A stretch of 64,000 nt of DNA from Photobacterium jeanii (GCF_001650345.1 NZ_LVHF01000012.1:1240001-1304000), one strand, 5' to 3'; positions 1-9,478 are shown, counted from the first letter of the stretch. The notes: generated by a model not told the origin, from the letters alone. Made by a program: numbers and translations.

Positions 1-341
1 AAGATCTGATCAACCAAGTTATTGGCTTTATCTTCACCTAGCGCCGCAACTAGGGCATTACGCACAAAGTCTTCGCTGCCCATACCAATGCTGGTGTACT
101 TCTGGATATCTTCCAGAAAATGACGGTGAACGGCAGACAGCTTCTCTTGGCTCAAATCAGCCATACTCGCCATGATGCCACCCACACGTTGAACTTGTTT
201 AGGTTCAAGGTGACGGATAATACTCGCCGCATCTTGCTCGCTTAAACTCAGGAGCAAAATCGCAGCTTTTTCAGTACCCGATAAGCTGGTTACGTCGAAT
301 TTTTTTTCGTCTACTTTAGCGACTTCATCAGCCATCTTCAT
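1..341 (-). CDS. fliG: Flagellar motor switch protein FliG (N-terminal part, cut by window edge)
   Basis: FliG is the rotor protein that joins the FliF MS-ring to the torque-generating switch. Only about 113 N-terminal codons are inside the window; the gene continues past base 1. The visible translation begins MKMADEVAKVDEKKFDVT and continues with SGTEKAAILLLSLSEQDAA, typical of the FliG N-terminal domain that binds FliF. Two in-frame ATGs exist, at 341 and 335, and neither has a strong Shine-Dalgarno, so the exact start is open. It overlaps the 3' end of fliF by 8 to 14 bases, which suggests translational coupling in a fliEFG operon. Confidence 0.93.
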   Translation of the reverse strand, partial: MKMADEVAKVDEKKFDVTSLSGTEKAAILLLSLSEQDAASIIRHLEPKQVQRVGGIMASMADLSQEKLSAVHRHFLEDIQKYTSIGMGSEDFVRNALVAALGEDKANNLVDQI

Positions 342-2073
342 TTACCCAAGTTTTCACAACCTGAGCGGCAAGATCAGGTTCATTTGCAACCAAGGCACGT
401 ACAGCTTTCAGCAAGTCTTCATCTTTGTGTAGGTTCGGTAAATCCAACCCACTGCTTAACTCAAAGCCATCCGCACCATCTAATTCCGATCCAATCAGGC
501 TGAGATCACCATCTTGCGCCACAATCGGCAGGCCATTTTCATCCAACGGCGTACCATCCGAAGCCTGATTTGGGTATAGCAGTTTGCGCATCGCAGGGCG
601 TACCAAGGTGATCAAGACCACCACGATAACCAGTGCCGCTGCCAACCAACGTACCCAAGTGTTAAAGTTTTCGTGTTCCCAAATCGGTAGATCAGCCAAG
701 GCTTGTTCTTCTGGCTGAGCAAACGGCACAGCAATCACTTCCAACATATCGCCACGCAGCTCAGAGAAACCAACACCTCCCATCAACAAGCGGCGGATCT
801 TCGCCAGTTCAGCTTCGCTCACTGGCACACGCATCATCTCGCCCGTTTCGGGGTTCGTCACTTGTTTGTAGTCCACCGCAACCGAAACAGTCTGGCGGCT
901 GATCACCCCGGTTTGCGCACGCTTGTGGCTAATCGTGGTATCTAGTTCATAGTTACGTGTCGCTTCGCGGTGCACGCGTCCATCACCCGAACCTTTGCCC
1001 GATTGTAAATCACGTACATCTTGTGGAATTGAAGCATCCGCTGGCGGCTGGTTACTCAAAGCACCAGGAATACCCGCCACAATGTTACCGTTGTTGTAAT
1101 CTTCCAGCGTGTATTCACTGCGGGTGGACTGCGCATTCGGGTCGAACTTCTTGCGGGTTTCTTCTAACGCGCTGAAGTCCATCGACACATCGACTTGCGA
1201 GGTGTAGTTACCCAAGCCCAACACAGGGATCAAAATAGAGTCGATTTTTTCACGCAGCGCCTGTTCTTGCTTACGCTCGTACTCGTATTCTTTGCGTTTA
1301 GCGGTTGCCGATGGGTCTTCGGTACCTGAACTTAGCAAACGACCGTGTTGGTCGGTTACTGTCACTCGGCTTGGTTTCAAGCTTGGTACTGCCGTTGCCA
1401 CCATATCGACAATCGAGTCAACTTCTTGCTGTTTAAGCGATGTATTCGATGACAAGGTAAGGAAAACAGTCGCAGTCGCTTCTTGATTGTGACGAACAAA
1501 CACACTGTGCTTAGGCGTTGCTAGCAACACTTGTGCTTTACGAACATGACGGATTTGTTCAATTGCGCGGGCAAGTTGACGCTCGCGGCTCAGCTTCAAA
1601 CGTTCTTGTTCAAGACGCTGTGAAACCCCAAACCCCATGTCTTGCAACAAAATGTCATCGCCTTCAGCGACAGGCGTATTCAAACCAGCACGTGAAAGCT
1701 CCAACTTAATGGATGAATAGTTGTCACTTTGCACTCGAATGGTGTTGCCATCGAGCTTATAAGGGATTTGCTTTTGGTCGAAATGATCAAGAATTGGGAT
1801 CAGCTCTTCGGTCTCATAAGTGCCCAAAGGACGCATTTCTGGCTCTTTGATCCACATGACAACCATCACAATCAAAGCAACACAGATAGCAACAGAAAGC
1901 ACCAGGATCACTTGACGAAGCAAATCGAGGTTGCCGAGTAGACCGTCAACCTTCGAGACACTTTTTTCTTCAAGATCCGGATTTTGCAGCTCGAGTTCAC
2001 TATCGGCAGCAATCACAGCTGAGCCAGGGTCACCTGCGACGGCCAAATCATGGTTTTGCGATTGTTCAGACAC
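328..2073 (-). CDS. fliF: Flagellar MS-ring protein FliF
   Basis: FliF (581 aa) forms the inner-membrane MS-ring on which the basal body and switch are built. A first membrane helix is seen at about residues 53-75. A ring-building domain follows (LGTYETEELIPILDHFDQ onward, with LSRERQLARAIEQI). The second membrane helix is at about 473-491. The acidic cytoplasmic tail, ending DLAAQVVKTWVNEDG, is the expected FliG-binding segment. The length matches the family. It sits 15 bases after fliE and overlaps fliG, so the three are probably one transcript from the sigma-54 element upstream of fliE. Confidence 0.97.
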   Translation of the reverse strand: MSEQSQNHDLAVAGDPGSAVIAADSELELQNPDLEEKSVSKVDGLLGNLDLLRQVILVLSVAICVALIVMVVMWIKEPEMRPLGTYETEELIPILDHFDQKQIPYKLDGNTIRVQSDNYSSIKLELSRAGLNTPVAEGDDILLQDMGFGVSQRLEQERLKLSRERQLARAIEQIRHVRKAQVLLATPKHSVFVRHNQEATATVFLTLSSNTSLKQQEVDSIVDMVATAVPSLKPSRVTVTDQHGRLLSSGTEDPSATAKRKEYEYERKQEQALREKIDSILIPVLGLGNYTSQVDVSMDFSALEETRKKFDPNAQSTRSEYTLEDYNNGNIVAGIPGALSNQPPADASIPQDVRDLQSGKGSGDGRVHREATRNYELDTTISHKRAQTGVISRQTVSVAVDYKQVTNPETGEMMRVPVSEAELAKIRRLLMGGVGFSELRGDMLEVIAVPFAQPEEQALADLPIWEHENFNTWVRWLAAALVIVVVLITLVRPAMRKLLYPNQASDGTPLDENGLPIVAQDGDLSLIGSELDGADGFELSSGLDLPNLHKDEDLLKAVRALVANEPDLAAQVVKTWVNEDG

Positions 2074-2088
2074 GAATTATTTCCCGAA

Positions 2089-2400
2089 TTAAACTGGCAT
2101 ATTCATCATTTCTTTGTAGGCTTCGACCAGCTTATTACGTACTTGCACGGTTGCATCAAAAGCAACGCTGGATTTGTTACGGGCAATCATGACATCAGAT
2201 AGGCTAACGCTGCGGTCACCTTCATCAAAACGTGTTTGCAAGGCACTCGACTCACCTTGAAGGTGATTTACCGATTTAATAGCATCACCCAGTAGCGCGC
2301 CAAAATCAGCACTCACTTGTTGTGCGGTACCTGGACGTGAGGCACTTTGTGCTTCTAATGCCATAGCTTGCATTTCAGATTGAAGACCACCGATTTTCAT
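2089..2400 (-). CDS. fliE: Flagellar hook-basal body complex protein FliE
   Basis: FliE (103 aa) is the small adapter between the MS-ring and the proximal rod. The C-terminal half, with VSLSDVMIARNKSSVAFDA and VRNKLVEAYKEMMNMPV, is the conserved FliE signature and resembles rod-protein termini. It is the first gene of the fliEFG operon, and a sigma-54 promoter lies about 90 bases upstream. The length is normal for the family. Confidence 0.95.
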   Translation of the reverse strand: MKIGGLQSEMQAMALEAQSASRPGTAQQVSADFGALLGDAIKSVNHLQGESSALQTRFDEGDRSVSLSDVMIARNKSSVAFDATVQVRNKLVEAYKEMMNMPV

Positions 2401-2489
2401 TCGCTACCTCGTGCCGTTATCTTTTTTATTTATGAGCCTGTCATTATATTGACAGAAACAGGGTTTATCACGCTTTTAACGCTAAAAGA

Positions 2490-2505
2490 TGCAATCTTTA
2501 CGCCA
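2490..2505 (-). promoter_or_regulatory. Sigma-54 promoter of fliEFG
   Basis: On the minus strand the bases read TGGCGTAAAGATTGCA. The -24 GG and -12 GC are separated by exactly 10 bases, and the -12 TTGCA is perfect; the -24 block has GT instead of AC. The element lies between flrC (its activator gene) and fliE, consistent with class III, FlrC-dependent expression known in V. cholerae. Confidence 0.75.
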
Positions 2506-2527
2506 TTAAACTCAATCATTAATGGCG
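2501..2527. repeat. Inverted repeat overlapping the fliE sigma-54 element
   Basis: Perfect 9-base arms CGCCATTAA / TTAATGGCG with a 9-base loop lie just after the flrC stop and share bases with the -24 element. No T-run follows on the minus strand, so it is not a classic intrinsic terminator of flrBC. It may protect the flrC mRNA end or bind a protein. Confidence 0.5.
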
Positions 2528-2535
2528 TCTCATGC

Positions 2536-3957
2536 TTACATTGGAATTTCTATACCTGCATCGCGCATTTTAGCCAGTTTGTAGCGCAAAGTCCTCGGGC
2601 TGATCCCCAATTGTTCAGCAACATCTTTACGACGCCCCTCGCAGGCAATAATGGTGTCGAGAATAATGGCAAACTCTTGCTCGCGTAGCTCATTCCCCAA
2701 ACCTTCACGACCCGCCGCGCTATTAGCCATAGCACCTGCCGCAGCGCTGCCTTGAACAGGCTCTGCCACGGGTGCAACTTGCGGAGCTGCCACATGGCTC
2801 TCGGTAGGCGCAAAACTGCACGCATCCATCCAATCAAAGCTTTCAAGTAGTACCGCTTCAGCGTCGATATGGTTACCACTTGCTAAAATCATCGCTCGTT
2901 GCACTACGTTGTCTAGCTCACGCACATTACCCGGCCATTGGTAACTCAGTAACTTTTGTTGCGCCGCTGGGGTAAAACTTGGCACCGCGCAACCCTGCTT
3001 CACGCAATGGCGCTCAAGCAAATGCGTCGCCAACGGAATAATATCGCCAGGGCGTTCGCTAAGTGCCGGCCAAACCAATGGGAAAACATTCAAACGGTAG
3101 TACAAGTCTTCACGGAAGTTACCTTCCATCACATATTGCTTAAGGTCGCGGTTACTGGTCGCCAACACGCGTACGTCCAGCTTGATGCTCTTACGGCTAC
3201 CCAAACGCTCGACTTCACGCTCTTGCAGCACACGCAACAGCTTTGCTTGTAGGTTTAAGTCCATCTCGCTGATTTCATCTAGCAAAATGGTGCCACCTTG
3301 CGCTTGTTCAAACTTCCCCGGACACGCTTGGATCGCGCCGGTAAATGCCCCTTTTTCGTAACCGAAGAGTGTCGCTTCCAACATATTGTCAGGGATCGCT
3401 GCACAGTTAATCGCCACAAACGGCTTATCACTGCGATTTGAGTGTTGGTGAATGTAGCGCGACATCACCTCTTTACCCGAACCACTTGGCCCCAACACCA
3501 TCACACTGGCGTCTGTTTTGGCCACTTTATCAGCCAATGACAACAACTTGAGGCTCTTTTCATCCGCCACAACCGCTTGGCTGGTTTCCAGTTTCACTGG
3601 CGCGTAACGGCTAACCATATTTAGCAACACTTCTGGCGCGAACGGCTTAGCCATGTAGTCGATCGCACCTTCTTTCATCGCAGCAACGGCATCTTCGATG
3701 TTGGCATAAGCTGTCATCAACAACACCGGAATTTTAGGCCAATGCTGCTTAATATTGCGCAATAAACCTAAGCCATCCATGCCTGCCATTTGAACATCTG
3801 ATACCACAATATCAACCGATTCCGATTTCAAAATCAGCAATGCTTGCTCGGCACTGTCGGCTTCAAGCCATTGATAGCCAGCAAGCGCTAAGGTATCAAC
3901 TAAGGCTTCGCGAAGGCCCTCATCATCTTCTACGACCAAGACACGGCTTGTATTCAT
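2536..3957 (-). CDS. flrC: Sigma-54-dependent flagellar response regulator FlrC
   Basis: FlrC (473 aa) is the phosphorylated enhancer-binding activator of class III flagellar genes. A receiver domain occupies about residues 1-120, with DD at 11-12 and the phospho-acceptor D54 in SDVQMAGMDG. The AAA+ domain carries a Walker A variant (GPSGSGKE) and the sigma-54 contact motif GAFTGA. The C-terminal Fis-type HTH reads RKDVAEQLGISPRTLRYKL. The start overlaps flrB by 4 bases, so kinase and regulator are coupled. The segment between AAA+ and HTH is rich in Ala and Pro and is probably a linker. Confidence 0.96.
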   Translation of the reverse strand: MNTSRVLVVEDDEGLREALVDTLALAGYQWLEADSAEQALLILKSESVDIVVSDVQMAGMDGLGLLRNIKQHWPKIPVLLMTAYANIEDAVAAMKEGAIDYMAKPFAPEVLLNMVSRYAPVKLETSQAVVADEKSLKLLSLADKVAKTDASVMVLGPSGSGKEVMSRYIHQHSNRSDKPFVAINCAAIPDNMLEATLFGYEKGAFTGAIQACPGKFEQAQGGTILLDEISEMDLNLQAKLLRVLQEREVERLGSRKSIKLDVRVLATSNRDLKQYVMEGNFREDLYYRLNVFPLVWPALSERPGDIIPLATHLLERHCVKQGCAVPSFTPAAQQKLLSYQWPGNVRELDNVVQRAMILASGNHIDAEAVLLESFDWMDACSFAPTESHVAAPQVAPVAEPVQGSAAAGAMANSAAGREGLGNELREQEFAIILDTIIACEGRRKDVAEQLGISPRTLRYKLAKMRDAGIEIPM

Positions 3958-5060
3958 TTATTCTCTCCGGTTGCGATATCTAGGGTCTGTTGACCTTGTT
4001 GCTGAGTTAGCGAATTATGGTTTTCTTCTGACGTTGAGCTTTCGTCATTGGCTATTGGCAGCGATACCGTAAAACAGGCACCTTGACCAAGTTCGGATAC
4101 CAGTGACAACTGCCCTTTATGGGCTTTTGCCACCATTTGAACAACCGCTAATCCCAACCCTGTACCTTGCTGGCGGGTGGTGAAAAACGGTTCAAGAATT
4201 TTGCTTTGCATCTCAGGTGCAATACCTGGTCCATTATCAATCACACTTAAGTGCACTTGATCTTGATTAGGACGACATACCAACGAGACTTGACAGCCTT
4301 TACCTGCCATCTGAATGGCGTTGGTAATTAAGTTACTGAGCGCGCTCGCCAAAGCATTAACATTGCCCAGTAACACAATACTTTCATCATCACACTCAAT
4401 GCTGAAATCAACCTGTTGCGCCACAACTTGCGCTTCGACCATAGGTTCAATTTCGTTAAGCAGCTCTTCCAGTGTGAATTGCGCTACCACCTTGTTGTCG
4501 CCACCTTTAGCAAACAACAGCATGTCGTTAACTTGTTTTTCTAAATCGTGCAGACGATCCACCAGCTTGGTTTGAAAACGTTCGCGTGTTTGCTGGTTCA
4601 AGTTTGGTGATGACAAATTAGAGGCGTATAGCATCGCACTCGACAACGGGGTGCGCACTTGGTGCGCCAGTGATGCCACCATGCGTCCTAACGAGGACAT
4701 ACGCTGCATCTCACCAAGACGTGATTGCAGTAGACGGGTTTCCGTCATATCGGTGATTAAGATCAGCTGACCCGCATCGGAAGCGGAGATCGCCAACTTC
4801 ACTTTGCGTCCGTTACGGAGCGAAACTTCATGACCATCGTCATCTTTGGGTGCAAATGCACGCTGTATAACATCAAACCAGCGCTCGCCTTCAAGCGGCG
4901 TATCAAGTAATCGGTGAGCTTCTGGGTTCGCCTCACATACACATCCCATAGGGTCGAGCATGATCACACCGGCGGGCATTACTTCGAGTACCTGCTGATA
5001 ACGGCTGACCTGCTGGCTCAATGTGCCAAGGGGAGATTCTTGATGTACTGGCTGATCCAT
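3954..5060 (-). CDS. flrB: Flagellar sensor histidine kinase FlrB
   Basis: FlrB phosphorylates FlrC. The protein has no membrane helix. It has a PAS-like N-terminal domain (VMPAGVIMLDPMGCVCEANPE), an H-box (SLAHQVRTPLSSAM) and HATPase motifs (NLITNAIQMA, DNGPGI, GTGLGLAVV), so it is a soluble FleS/FlrB-type kinase. I chose ATG 5060 (368 aa, MDQPVHQESPLG). The frame stays open to a GTG at 5102, but that lies within or upstream of the predicted promoter start point and lacks a ribosome-binding site. It overlaps flrC by 4 bases. Confidence 0.94.
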   Translation of the reverse strand: MDQPVHQESPLGTLSQQVSRYQQVLEVMPAGVIMLDPMGCVCEANPEAHRLLDTPLEGERWFDVIQRAFAPKDDDGHEVSLRNGRKVKLAISASDAGQLILITDMTETRLLQSRLGEMQRMSSLGRMVASLAHQVRTPLSSAMLYASNLSSPNLNQQTRERFQTKLVDRLHDLEKQVNDMLLFAKGGDNKVVAQFTLEELLNEIEPMVEAQVVAQQVDFSIECDDESIVLLGNVNALASALSNLITNAIQMAGKGCQVSLVCRPNQDQVHLSVIDNGPGIAPEMQSKILEPFFTTRQQGTGLGLAVVQMVAKAHKGQLSLVSELGQGACFTVSLPIANDESSTSEENHNSLTQQQGQQTLDIATGENK

Positions 5061-5107
5061 AGGTATTTGGGCTTGCTCACGCGAATAAAAACTATAGAGC
5101 ACTTATT

Positions 5108-5123
5108 AGCATTTTTTATGCCA
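5108..5123 (-). promoter_or_regulatory. Candidate sigma-54 promoter of flrBC (short spacing)
   Basis: The minus strand reads TTGGCATAAAAATGCT. The -24 half is good, but GG and GC are only 9 bases apart where 10 is the rule. In V. cholerae flrBC is sigma-54 and FlrA dependent, so a promoter is expected here. The spacing defect makes this call tentative. Confidence 0.4.
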
Positions 5124-5209
5124 ATTAAAAACCTTGAATTTCAATGGATTGGGAATATGAGAAAGGAAACACCAGCGCCGCATTTTTGACACCGGTGTTT
5201 TTATAACGA

Positions 5210-6664
5210 TTAACTAGCTTTATTTAAGCCATATTTGCGCATTTTTTCAACAAGCGTGGTACGACGCATACCCAACATGTCTGCCGCACGAGCAACAACA
5301 CCACCCTGAGCGTCAAGCGCTTGACGGATCATGTCAATTTCTAGCTCAGCTAACATTTCCTTCAAGTTCACACCTTCAGGAGGTAAGTCGCTGTAGCAAT
5401 TATCGTCATCAAGCTCTTCTTCGTACGTGGTCGAGAACATATCTGCTAACGCAGCACGCTCTTGTTCTTCCACCGACAAACTATTGTCTTCCGGTTGGAA
5501 GCCCGGCAAATCACTGTAACGGTACTTCATTGGCAAATGATTCACATCGACCATTTCACCTGGGTATAGAATAATCAAACGTTCAACCAAGTTTGCCAAT
5601 TCACGAACGTTACCCGGCCAATCGTGCTCCATCAATGAATTGATCGCACGTGGTGTAAAGTGGATAGGCTTCGCCCCTTCCGCTTCCATACGTGCTAACA
5701 ACTCTTGCAGTAGCAACGGCGTATCTTCGATACGTTCACGCAGCGCTGGCATCTCAATTGGGAAAACATTGAGACGGTAATACAGATCTTCACGGAACTT
5801 GTTCTGCTCGATCATTTCTTCAAGATTACGGTGTGTTGCCGCAATAATACGAACATCCACCTTGATAGTTTTGTTACCACCAACGCGCTCGAAACAACGC
5901 TCTTGAAGTACACGTAATAGCTTCACCTGCATCGACATTGGCATATCACCAATTTCATCAAGGAATAAGGTGCCGCCTTCAGCAAGTTCAAAACGGCCTT
6001 TACGCGCAGCAATCGCTCCCGTAAATGCCCCTTTCTCATGACCAAATAGTTCGCTTTCCAACAAATCAGGTGGAATTGCGCCACAGTTCACAGGCACAAA
6101 TGGGCCTTTACCGCGAGATGAATGGTAGTGAATATTACGCGCAACTACCTCTTTACCCGTTCCTGACTCACCTAAGATCAATACGCTCGCATCAGTTCCT
6201 GACACTTGCTCTGTAAGGTGACGCACTTGGCTGATGCTTTCACTACGACCAACCATGCTACGGAATAAGGTATTTTTACGCCCAAGCTGAGGCACATGAA
6301 AGCTGCGTTTGCCAAGGAATTCCTGACAGTGACGTAGTGCATCAGTGAGCTGAGGATAATTAAGAGGCAGTTCAAGTTCACCAACATAATTTGGAAGACC
6401 TGCAACTTCGCTATTATGAGTCGATAGCGCGATCACAGGAACATGATGGTGGATCTGAAGAAAATCCAGAATCTTATTTAAAGCAGCTGGCGAGCTAATT
6501 TTACCTAGTAAACACGCTCCCCACGGTTGATCCAAGAGTGAACTGTGCACTTCACCTGTCGAGACGGCTTCATGCTGTTCACCAACAAAGTTCAAAATGA
6601 CACTTAAATCATGTCGGTGCTGCGAGTCGTCATCAATAACGAGAGTTTTAGCTAAGCCTTGCAT
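5210..6664 (-). CDS. flrA: Flagellar master regulator FlrA (sigma-54 activator)
   Basis: FlrA (484 aa) is the top activator of the flagellar hierarchy, equivalent to FleQ. The N-terminal FleQ-type domain covers about residues 1-130 and resembles a degenerate receiver. The AAA+ domain contains GESGTGKE, the GAFTGA loop and DEIGDMP. A Fis-like HTH lies at the C-terminus ([18 protein letters not shown]). Known FleQ/FlrA proteins are inhibited by c-di-GMP, so the EAL protein in this window could in principle affect it (inference). The 174 bases upstream contain a 7-base inverted repeat (ACTGGGG/CCCCAGT, 6776-6806) downstream of fliS, without a T-run. Confidence 0.96.
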   Translation of the reverse strand: MQGLAKTLVIDDDSQHRHDLSVILNFVGEQHEAVSTGEVHSSLLDQPWGACLLGKISSPAALNKILDFLQIHHHVPVIALSTHNSEVAGLPNYVGELELPLNYPQLTDALRHCQEFLGKRSFHVPQLGRKNTLFRSMVGRSESISQVRHLTEQVSGTDASVLILGESGTGKEVVARNIHYHSSRGKGPFVPVNCGAIPPDLLESELFGHEKGAFTGAIAARKGRFELAEGGTLFLDEIGDMPMSMQVKLLRVLQERCFERVGGNKTIKVDVRIIAATHRNLEEMIEQNKFREDLYYRLNVFPIEMPALRERIEDTPLLLQELLARMEAEGAKPIHFTPRAINSLMEHDWPGNVRELANLVERLIILYPGEMVDVNHLPMKYRYSDLPGFQPEDNSLSVEEQERAALADMFSTTYEEELDDDNCYSDLPPEGVNLKEMLAELEIDMIRQALDAQGGVVARAADMLGMRRTTLVEKMRKYGLNKAS

Positions 6665-6838
6665 AGGTCTAACTGCCTGCCTTTATGAGGGGTTTTATTT
6701 CGTGGCGTATTCTAAATTAGGAACAGCTACCAAAATTCATAACTGGCTATTGTAATAAATGCACAGCAATTGGCAACTGGGGACGACAAAAACCTGTGAC
6801 CCCAGTACAAGACAGACACAACTCAATTTGGATTTTGC

Positions 6839-7249
6839 TTAATTTTCAAGCTGTGTCATGTTGTGGTATTCAGCAGGGATTTGATCCCACGCTGATTTAA
6901 TCTCACGAAGAATACCAACCACGTCATCTAACATCTCTGGTTTATTATGGTGGTTCGCTTCAGAAATCTGATGAATCATAAAATCATACAATGCATCAAG
7001 GTTGCTGGCGATCTCGCCGCCGTCTTCCATGGATAGACACGCACGTAAACTCATTACGATATCCATCGCTTTACCAAGACGCTCACCTTTGGCAGCAATC
7101 GAACCTTGCTCCATTGCAGCTTTGCCCTGAATCAAACGCTCGATCGCACCTGCCATCAGCATTTGGACAATACGGTGAGGTGTTGCCGCTGTTAACTGAC
7201 TGTCAACAGAAACACGCTTGTAAGCTTGAAGAGAACCTCTCATAGCCAT
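6839..7249 (-). CDS. fliS: Flagellin export chaperone FliS
   Basis: FliS (136 aa) binds flagellin C-termini in the cytoplasm and keeps them unpolymerised for export. The N-terminal pattern, with AYKRVSVDSQLTAATPHRIV and LMAGAIERLIQGKAAME, is diagnostic. So are the DIVMSLRACL and LYDFMIHQISEAN segments. It lies 11 bases after flaI in a run flaG-fliD-flaI-fliS, the usual Vibrio order. Confidence 0.95.
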   Translation of the reverse strand: MAMRGSLQAYKRVSVDSQLTAATPHRIVQMLMAGAIERLIQGKAAMEQGSIAAKGERLGKAMDIVMSLRACLSMEDGGEIASNLDALYDFMIHQISEANHHNKPEMLDDVVGILREIKSAWDQIPAEYHNMTQLEN

Positions 7250-7260
7250 GATTACTTACC

Positions 7261-7545
7261 TTAACGAAATTTGTTATAAATCTGCATCGAGCGCTGCCCG
7301 TGCTGTAATCGTTGCAACTCACTTGCCGATCTTTCTCTATGTTGGCGGATCTGCTCAAGGAGTAACGATGTTCGTTCTACGGCGGCTTGCCATTGCTGTT
7401 GGTCTAACTGCTCTGGTTGCGCCATAAGTGTTTGTAGCAAGGTTTCCCGTTGCTGTAATAATTGCTGCAGCTGCTCAGCATCTACTTCCGCCGACGAGGT
7501 CAATAATGACGCTAACTGTTGGTCGAGTTGATCTAATTGCTGCAT
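7261..7545 (-). CDS. flaI: FlaI, FliT-like flagellar chaperone
   Basis: This 94-residue, Gln/Leu-rich, helical protein lies between fliD and fliS, where Vibrio genomes carry flaI and enterics carry fliT. The FliT family caps FliD and modulates flagellar regulators. Sequence identity is too low-complexity (many QQL and LDQ runs) to prove the family by eye, so the call rests mostly on position and size. Confidence 0.7.
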   Translation of the reverse strand: MQQLDQLDQQLASLLTSSAEVDAEQLQQLLQQRETLLQTLMAQPEQLDQQQWQAAVERTSLLLEQIRQHRERSASELQRLQHGQRSMQIYNKFR

Positions 7546-7578
7546 ACAAGAAATCTCTTAATTCTGCTTAGGCCGCGA

Positions 7579-8949
7579 TTATTGCGGCATCATGCTCATC
7601 ATTGAGCCTAGCTGACTTTGCATCTGCCCCATGGCTTTATCCATGGCGGTAAACTGATCAAAAGTACGCTTGTGGACACTTTCCATTCGGCGATCGAGTT
7701 TATCTTGATCGCTATTCAGACGCATATTTTGATCGTTTAGGCTGTTTTCACGACCACGGATACTGCCGGTGATCCCGGTATGGGCGTGAATAACCTCCTC
7801 AATGCGACGAGCAAACCCGTTACGTCCGCCAAGAAACTCACCCACATCGGTAAAGTTCTGCTCGATTTGCTTATCCAGCACCTTGTAGTCAATTTCCAGC
7901 TTACCTTCGAGAGTAGTACTCACCCCAAGCTCACTAAAGGTGCTGATCGACTCAGGCGCTTTTTCAAGCGGGGTTGAAAACGCTGCCCGCAATTGGTTAC
8001 TCGCAACACGGACAATACTGTCACCTACCAGTGGCCCTTTCTCTTGAGTCTGGGGATCAAACTTGGCAAGTTGCTCTGCGGTCTGTTGAAACTGATTATA
8101 CGCTTGCACAAACTGTTCAACCGAACTACGCACTGTATCGCGGTCATAACCCACCTCAATAATCACAGGACCGCCATCTTCGCCTGTCGTCAGTTTTTCG
8201 AGGTTTAAATCCACGCCTTTGATCGCATCTTGGATCACATTGGTGTTACTGGTTACTACCGCCAGACCGTCGATCAATACTTTTGAATCACGCGCCTGCT
8301 GCATCTCGCTCATTGAGCTAAATTCGTTATTGGTGTTAAAACCAAATTTTTGCAGAGTACTGGTAACTGGCGCATCAACTTTAACCTTGATGGTATTATC
8401 TTCACCTGGTTTATCGGAAGACAGCACCAAACGGGTGCCTACGTCGTCTTTGATCAGTGAAGCCATCACCCCAGAGTTTGATGGGTGACGGTTGATCAAA
8501 CGAACAACATCAAGAATTTTGCTTTCGTTGTCGGGAATATCGACATTAAAGGATTGACCGCCGCCTAAACTAATAGCCAGCTTGCCTGCTCCCAGCTTCT
8601 CTTTTTCATCGAATGAGCTGGAAACTACTTTGTGGGACTGGGCGAGTTGCTGCACTTCCACCGAATATTTACCGGGGATCGCTTCAGCATCAACGTCGGC
8701 GGTGAGCACTTCGTCGTTATCGACAGTCACCATGCGAGCGTCGAAGACATCGTTACGACGAAAATCTGACATCATGTTTTTCATGACATCAAGGGAGCTT
8801 TTCAAATGCCCGTAAGCACTAATAGAGGTGTTAATTTGTTCGCGTTGAGCATTGATCCGCGCTTCTTTCGGAGCACGCTCAGAATCAACAATTTTGTTTA
8901 CCATATTGCTGATATCAAGCCCTGATGCCGACGTAGCGCCTATATTCAT
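7579..8949 (-). CDS. fliD: Flagellar filament cap protein FliD
   Basis: FliD (456 aa, HAP2) forms the cap under which flagellin polymerises. The N-terminus (ASGLDISNMVNKIVDSERAP) matches the FliD_N domain. The C-terminus, with LDRRMESVHKRTFDQFTAMD and a Met-rich end, matches FliD_C coiled coil. A central region around residues 90-330 is the exposed part. It is 23 bases downstream of flaG and 33 bases upstream of flaI, so it is probably cotranscribed with them. Confidence 0.95.
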   Translation of the reverse strand: MNIGATSASGLDISNMVNKIVDSERAPKEARINAQREQINTSISAYGHLKSSLDVMKNMMSDFRRNDVFDARMVTVDNDEVLTADVDAEAIPGKYSVEVQQLAQSHKVVSSSFDEKEKLGAGKLAISLGGGQSFNVDIPDNESKILDVVRLINRHPSNSGVMASLIKDDVGTRLVLSSDKPGEDNTIKVKVDAPVTSTLQKFGFNTNNEFSSMSEMQQARDSKVLIDGLAVVTSNTNVIQDAIKGVDLNLEKLTTGEDGGPVIIEVGYDRDTVRSSVEQFVQAYNQFQQTAEQLAKFDPQTQEKGPLVGDSIVRVASNQLRAAFSTPLEKAPESISTFSELGVSTTLEGKLEIDYKVLDKQIEQNFTDVGEFLGGRNGFARRIEEVIHAHTGITGSIRGRENSLNDQNMRLNSDQDKLDRRMESVHKRTFDQFTAMDKAMGQMQSQLGSMMSMMPQ

Positions 8950-8972
8950 TTACATCCTCGAACAAATCTAAA

Positions 8973-9416
8973 TCAAACTTGAGTGGTAAATAACCCCCCT
9001 GAATGTGCAGCCAACTGACGAGATAAAGTCAACAGATCCTCATCTGGGATCTGGCGGACAATTTCACCGCTTTTTTTATCGTAAACGGTAACAATTTGCC
9101 GACCACTATCTTCGTCTAAACGAAACGCCAAACCACGATTCAACTGCCCCACAAACTCTTCCATGCTCTCCACCACCTTTTCTAGCTCTTGGCGTTGAAG
9201 TTGATGTTGTTTTTCAACAGAAACCGTCTGCTCTACCCGACGAACATCGGTGTTGCCCTTGTCACTGCTGTTAACTTGGTTTGCTTGATTAGCTGATTGA
9301 GAAAGTGGCACTGCACTGCCAGTCCCGTTTTTATCTGCAACATTCGTGCCAGTCGCTTTTGAATATACAGATGAAGACGAAGGTGGCGGAGTTGACGTTA
9401 CGGGTTTCACTTCCAT
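8973..9416 (-). CDS. flaG: FlaG family flagellar protein
   Basis: This 147-residue protein has a Ser/Thr/Pro-rich, probably disordered first half. The conserved FlaG domain is in the second half (LNRGLAFRLDEDSGRQIVTV, then GEIVRQIPDEDLLTL). FlaG proteins influence filament length and lie between flagellins and fliD in vibrios, exactly as here. A flagellin terminator separates it from the gene upstream, so it needs read-through or its own promoter, which I could not identify. Confidence 0.9.
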   Translation of the reverse strand: MEVKPVTSTPPPSSSSVYSKATGTNVADKNGTGSAVPLSQSANQANQVNSSDKGNTDVRRVEQTVSVEKQHQLQRQELEKVVESMEEFVGQLNRGLAFRLDEDSGRQIVTVYDKKSGEIVRQIPDEDLLTLSRQLAAHSGGLFTTQV

Positions 9417-9440
9417 TCTTTATTTACCTTCTTTAGACGG

Positions 9441-9472
9441 AAAAACGGCAAGGATTAACCTTGCCGTTTTTA
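9441..9472 (-). terminator. Intrinsic terminator after the first flagellin copy
   Basis: On the minus strand a stem of AACGGCAAGG / CCTTGCCGTT with a 5-base loop is followed by T residues. Variants of this hairpin follow all four flagellin genes. Confidence 0.85.
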
Positions 9473-9478
9473 ACCGGA

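Noticed and set aside
2368-2688. 106-codon plus-strand frame
   Set aside because: It runs antisense to fliE and flrC across the promoter; no codon bias or family resemblance.
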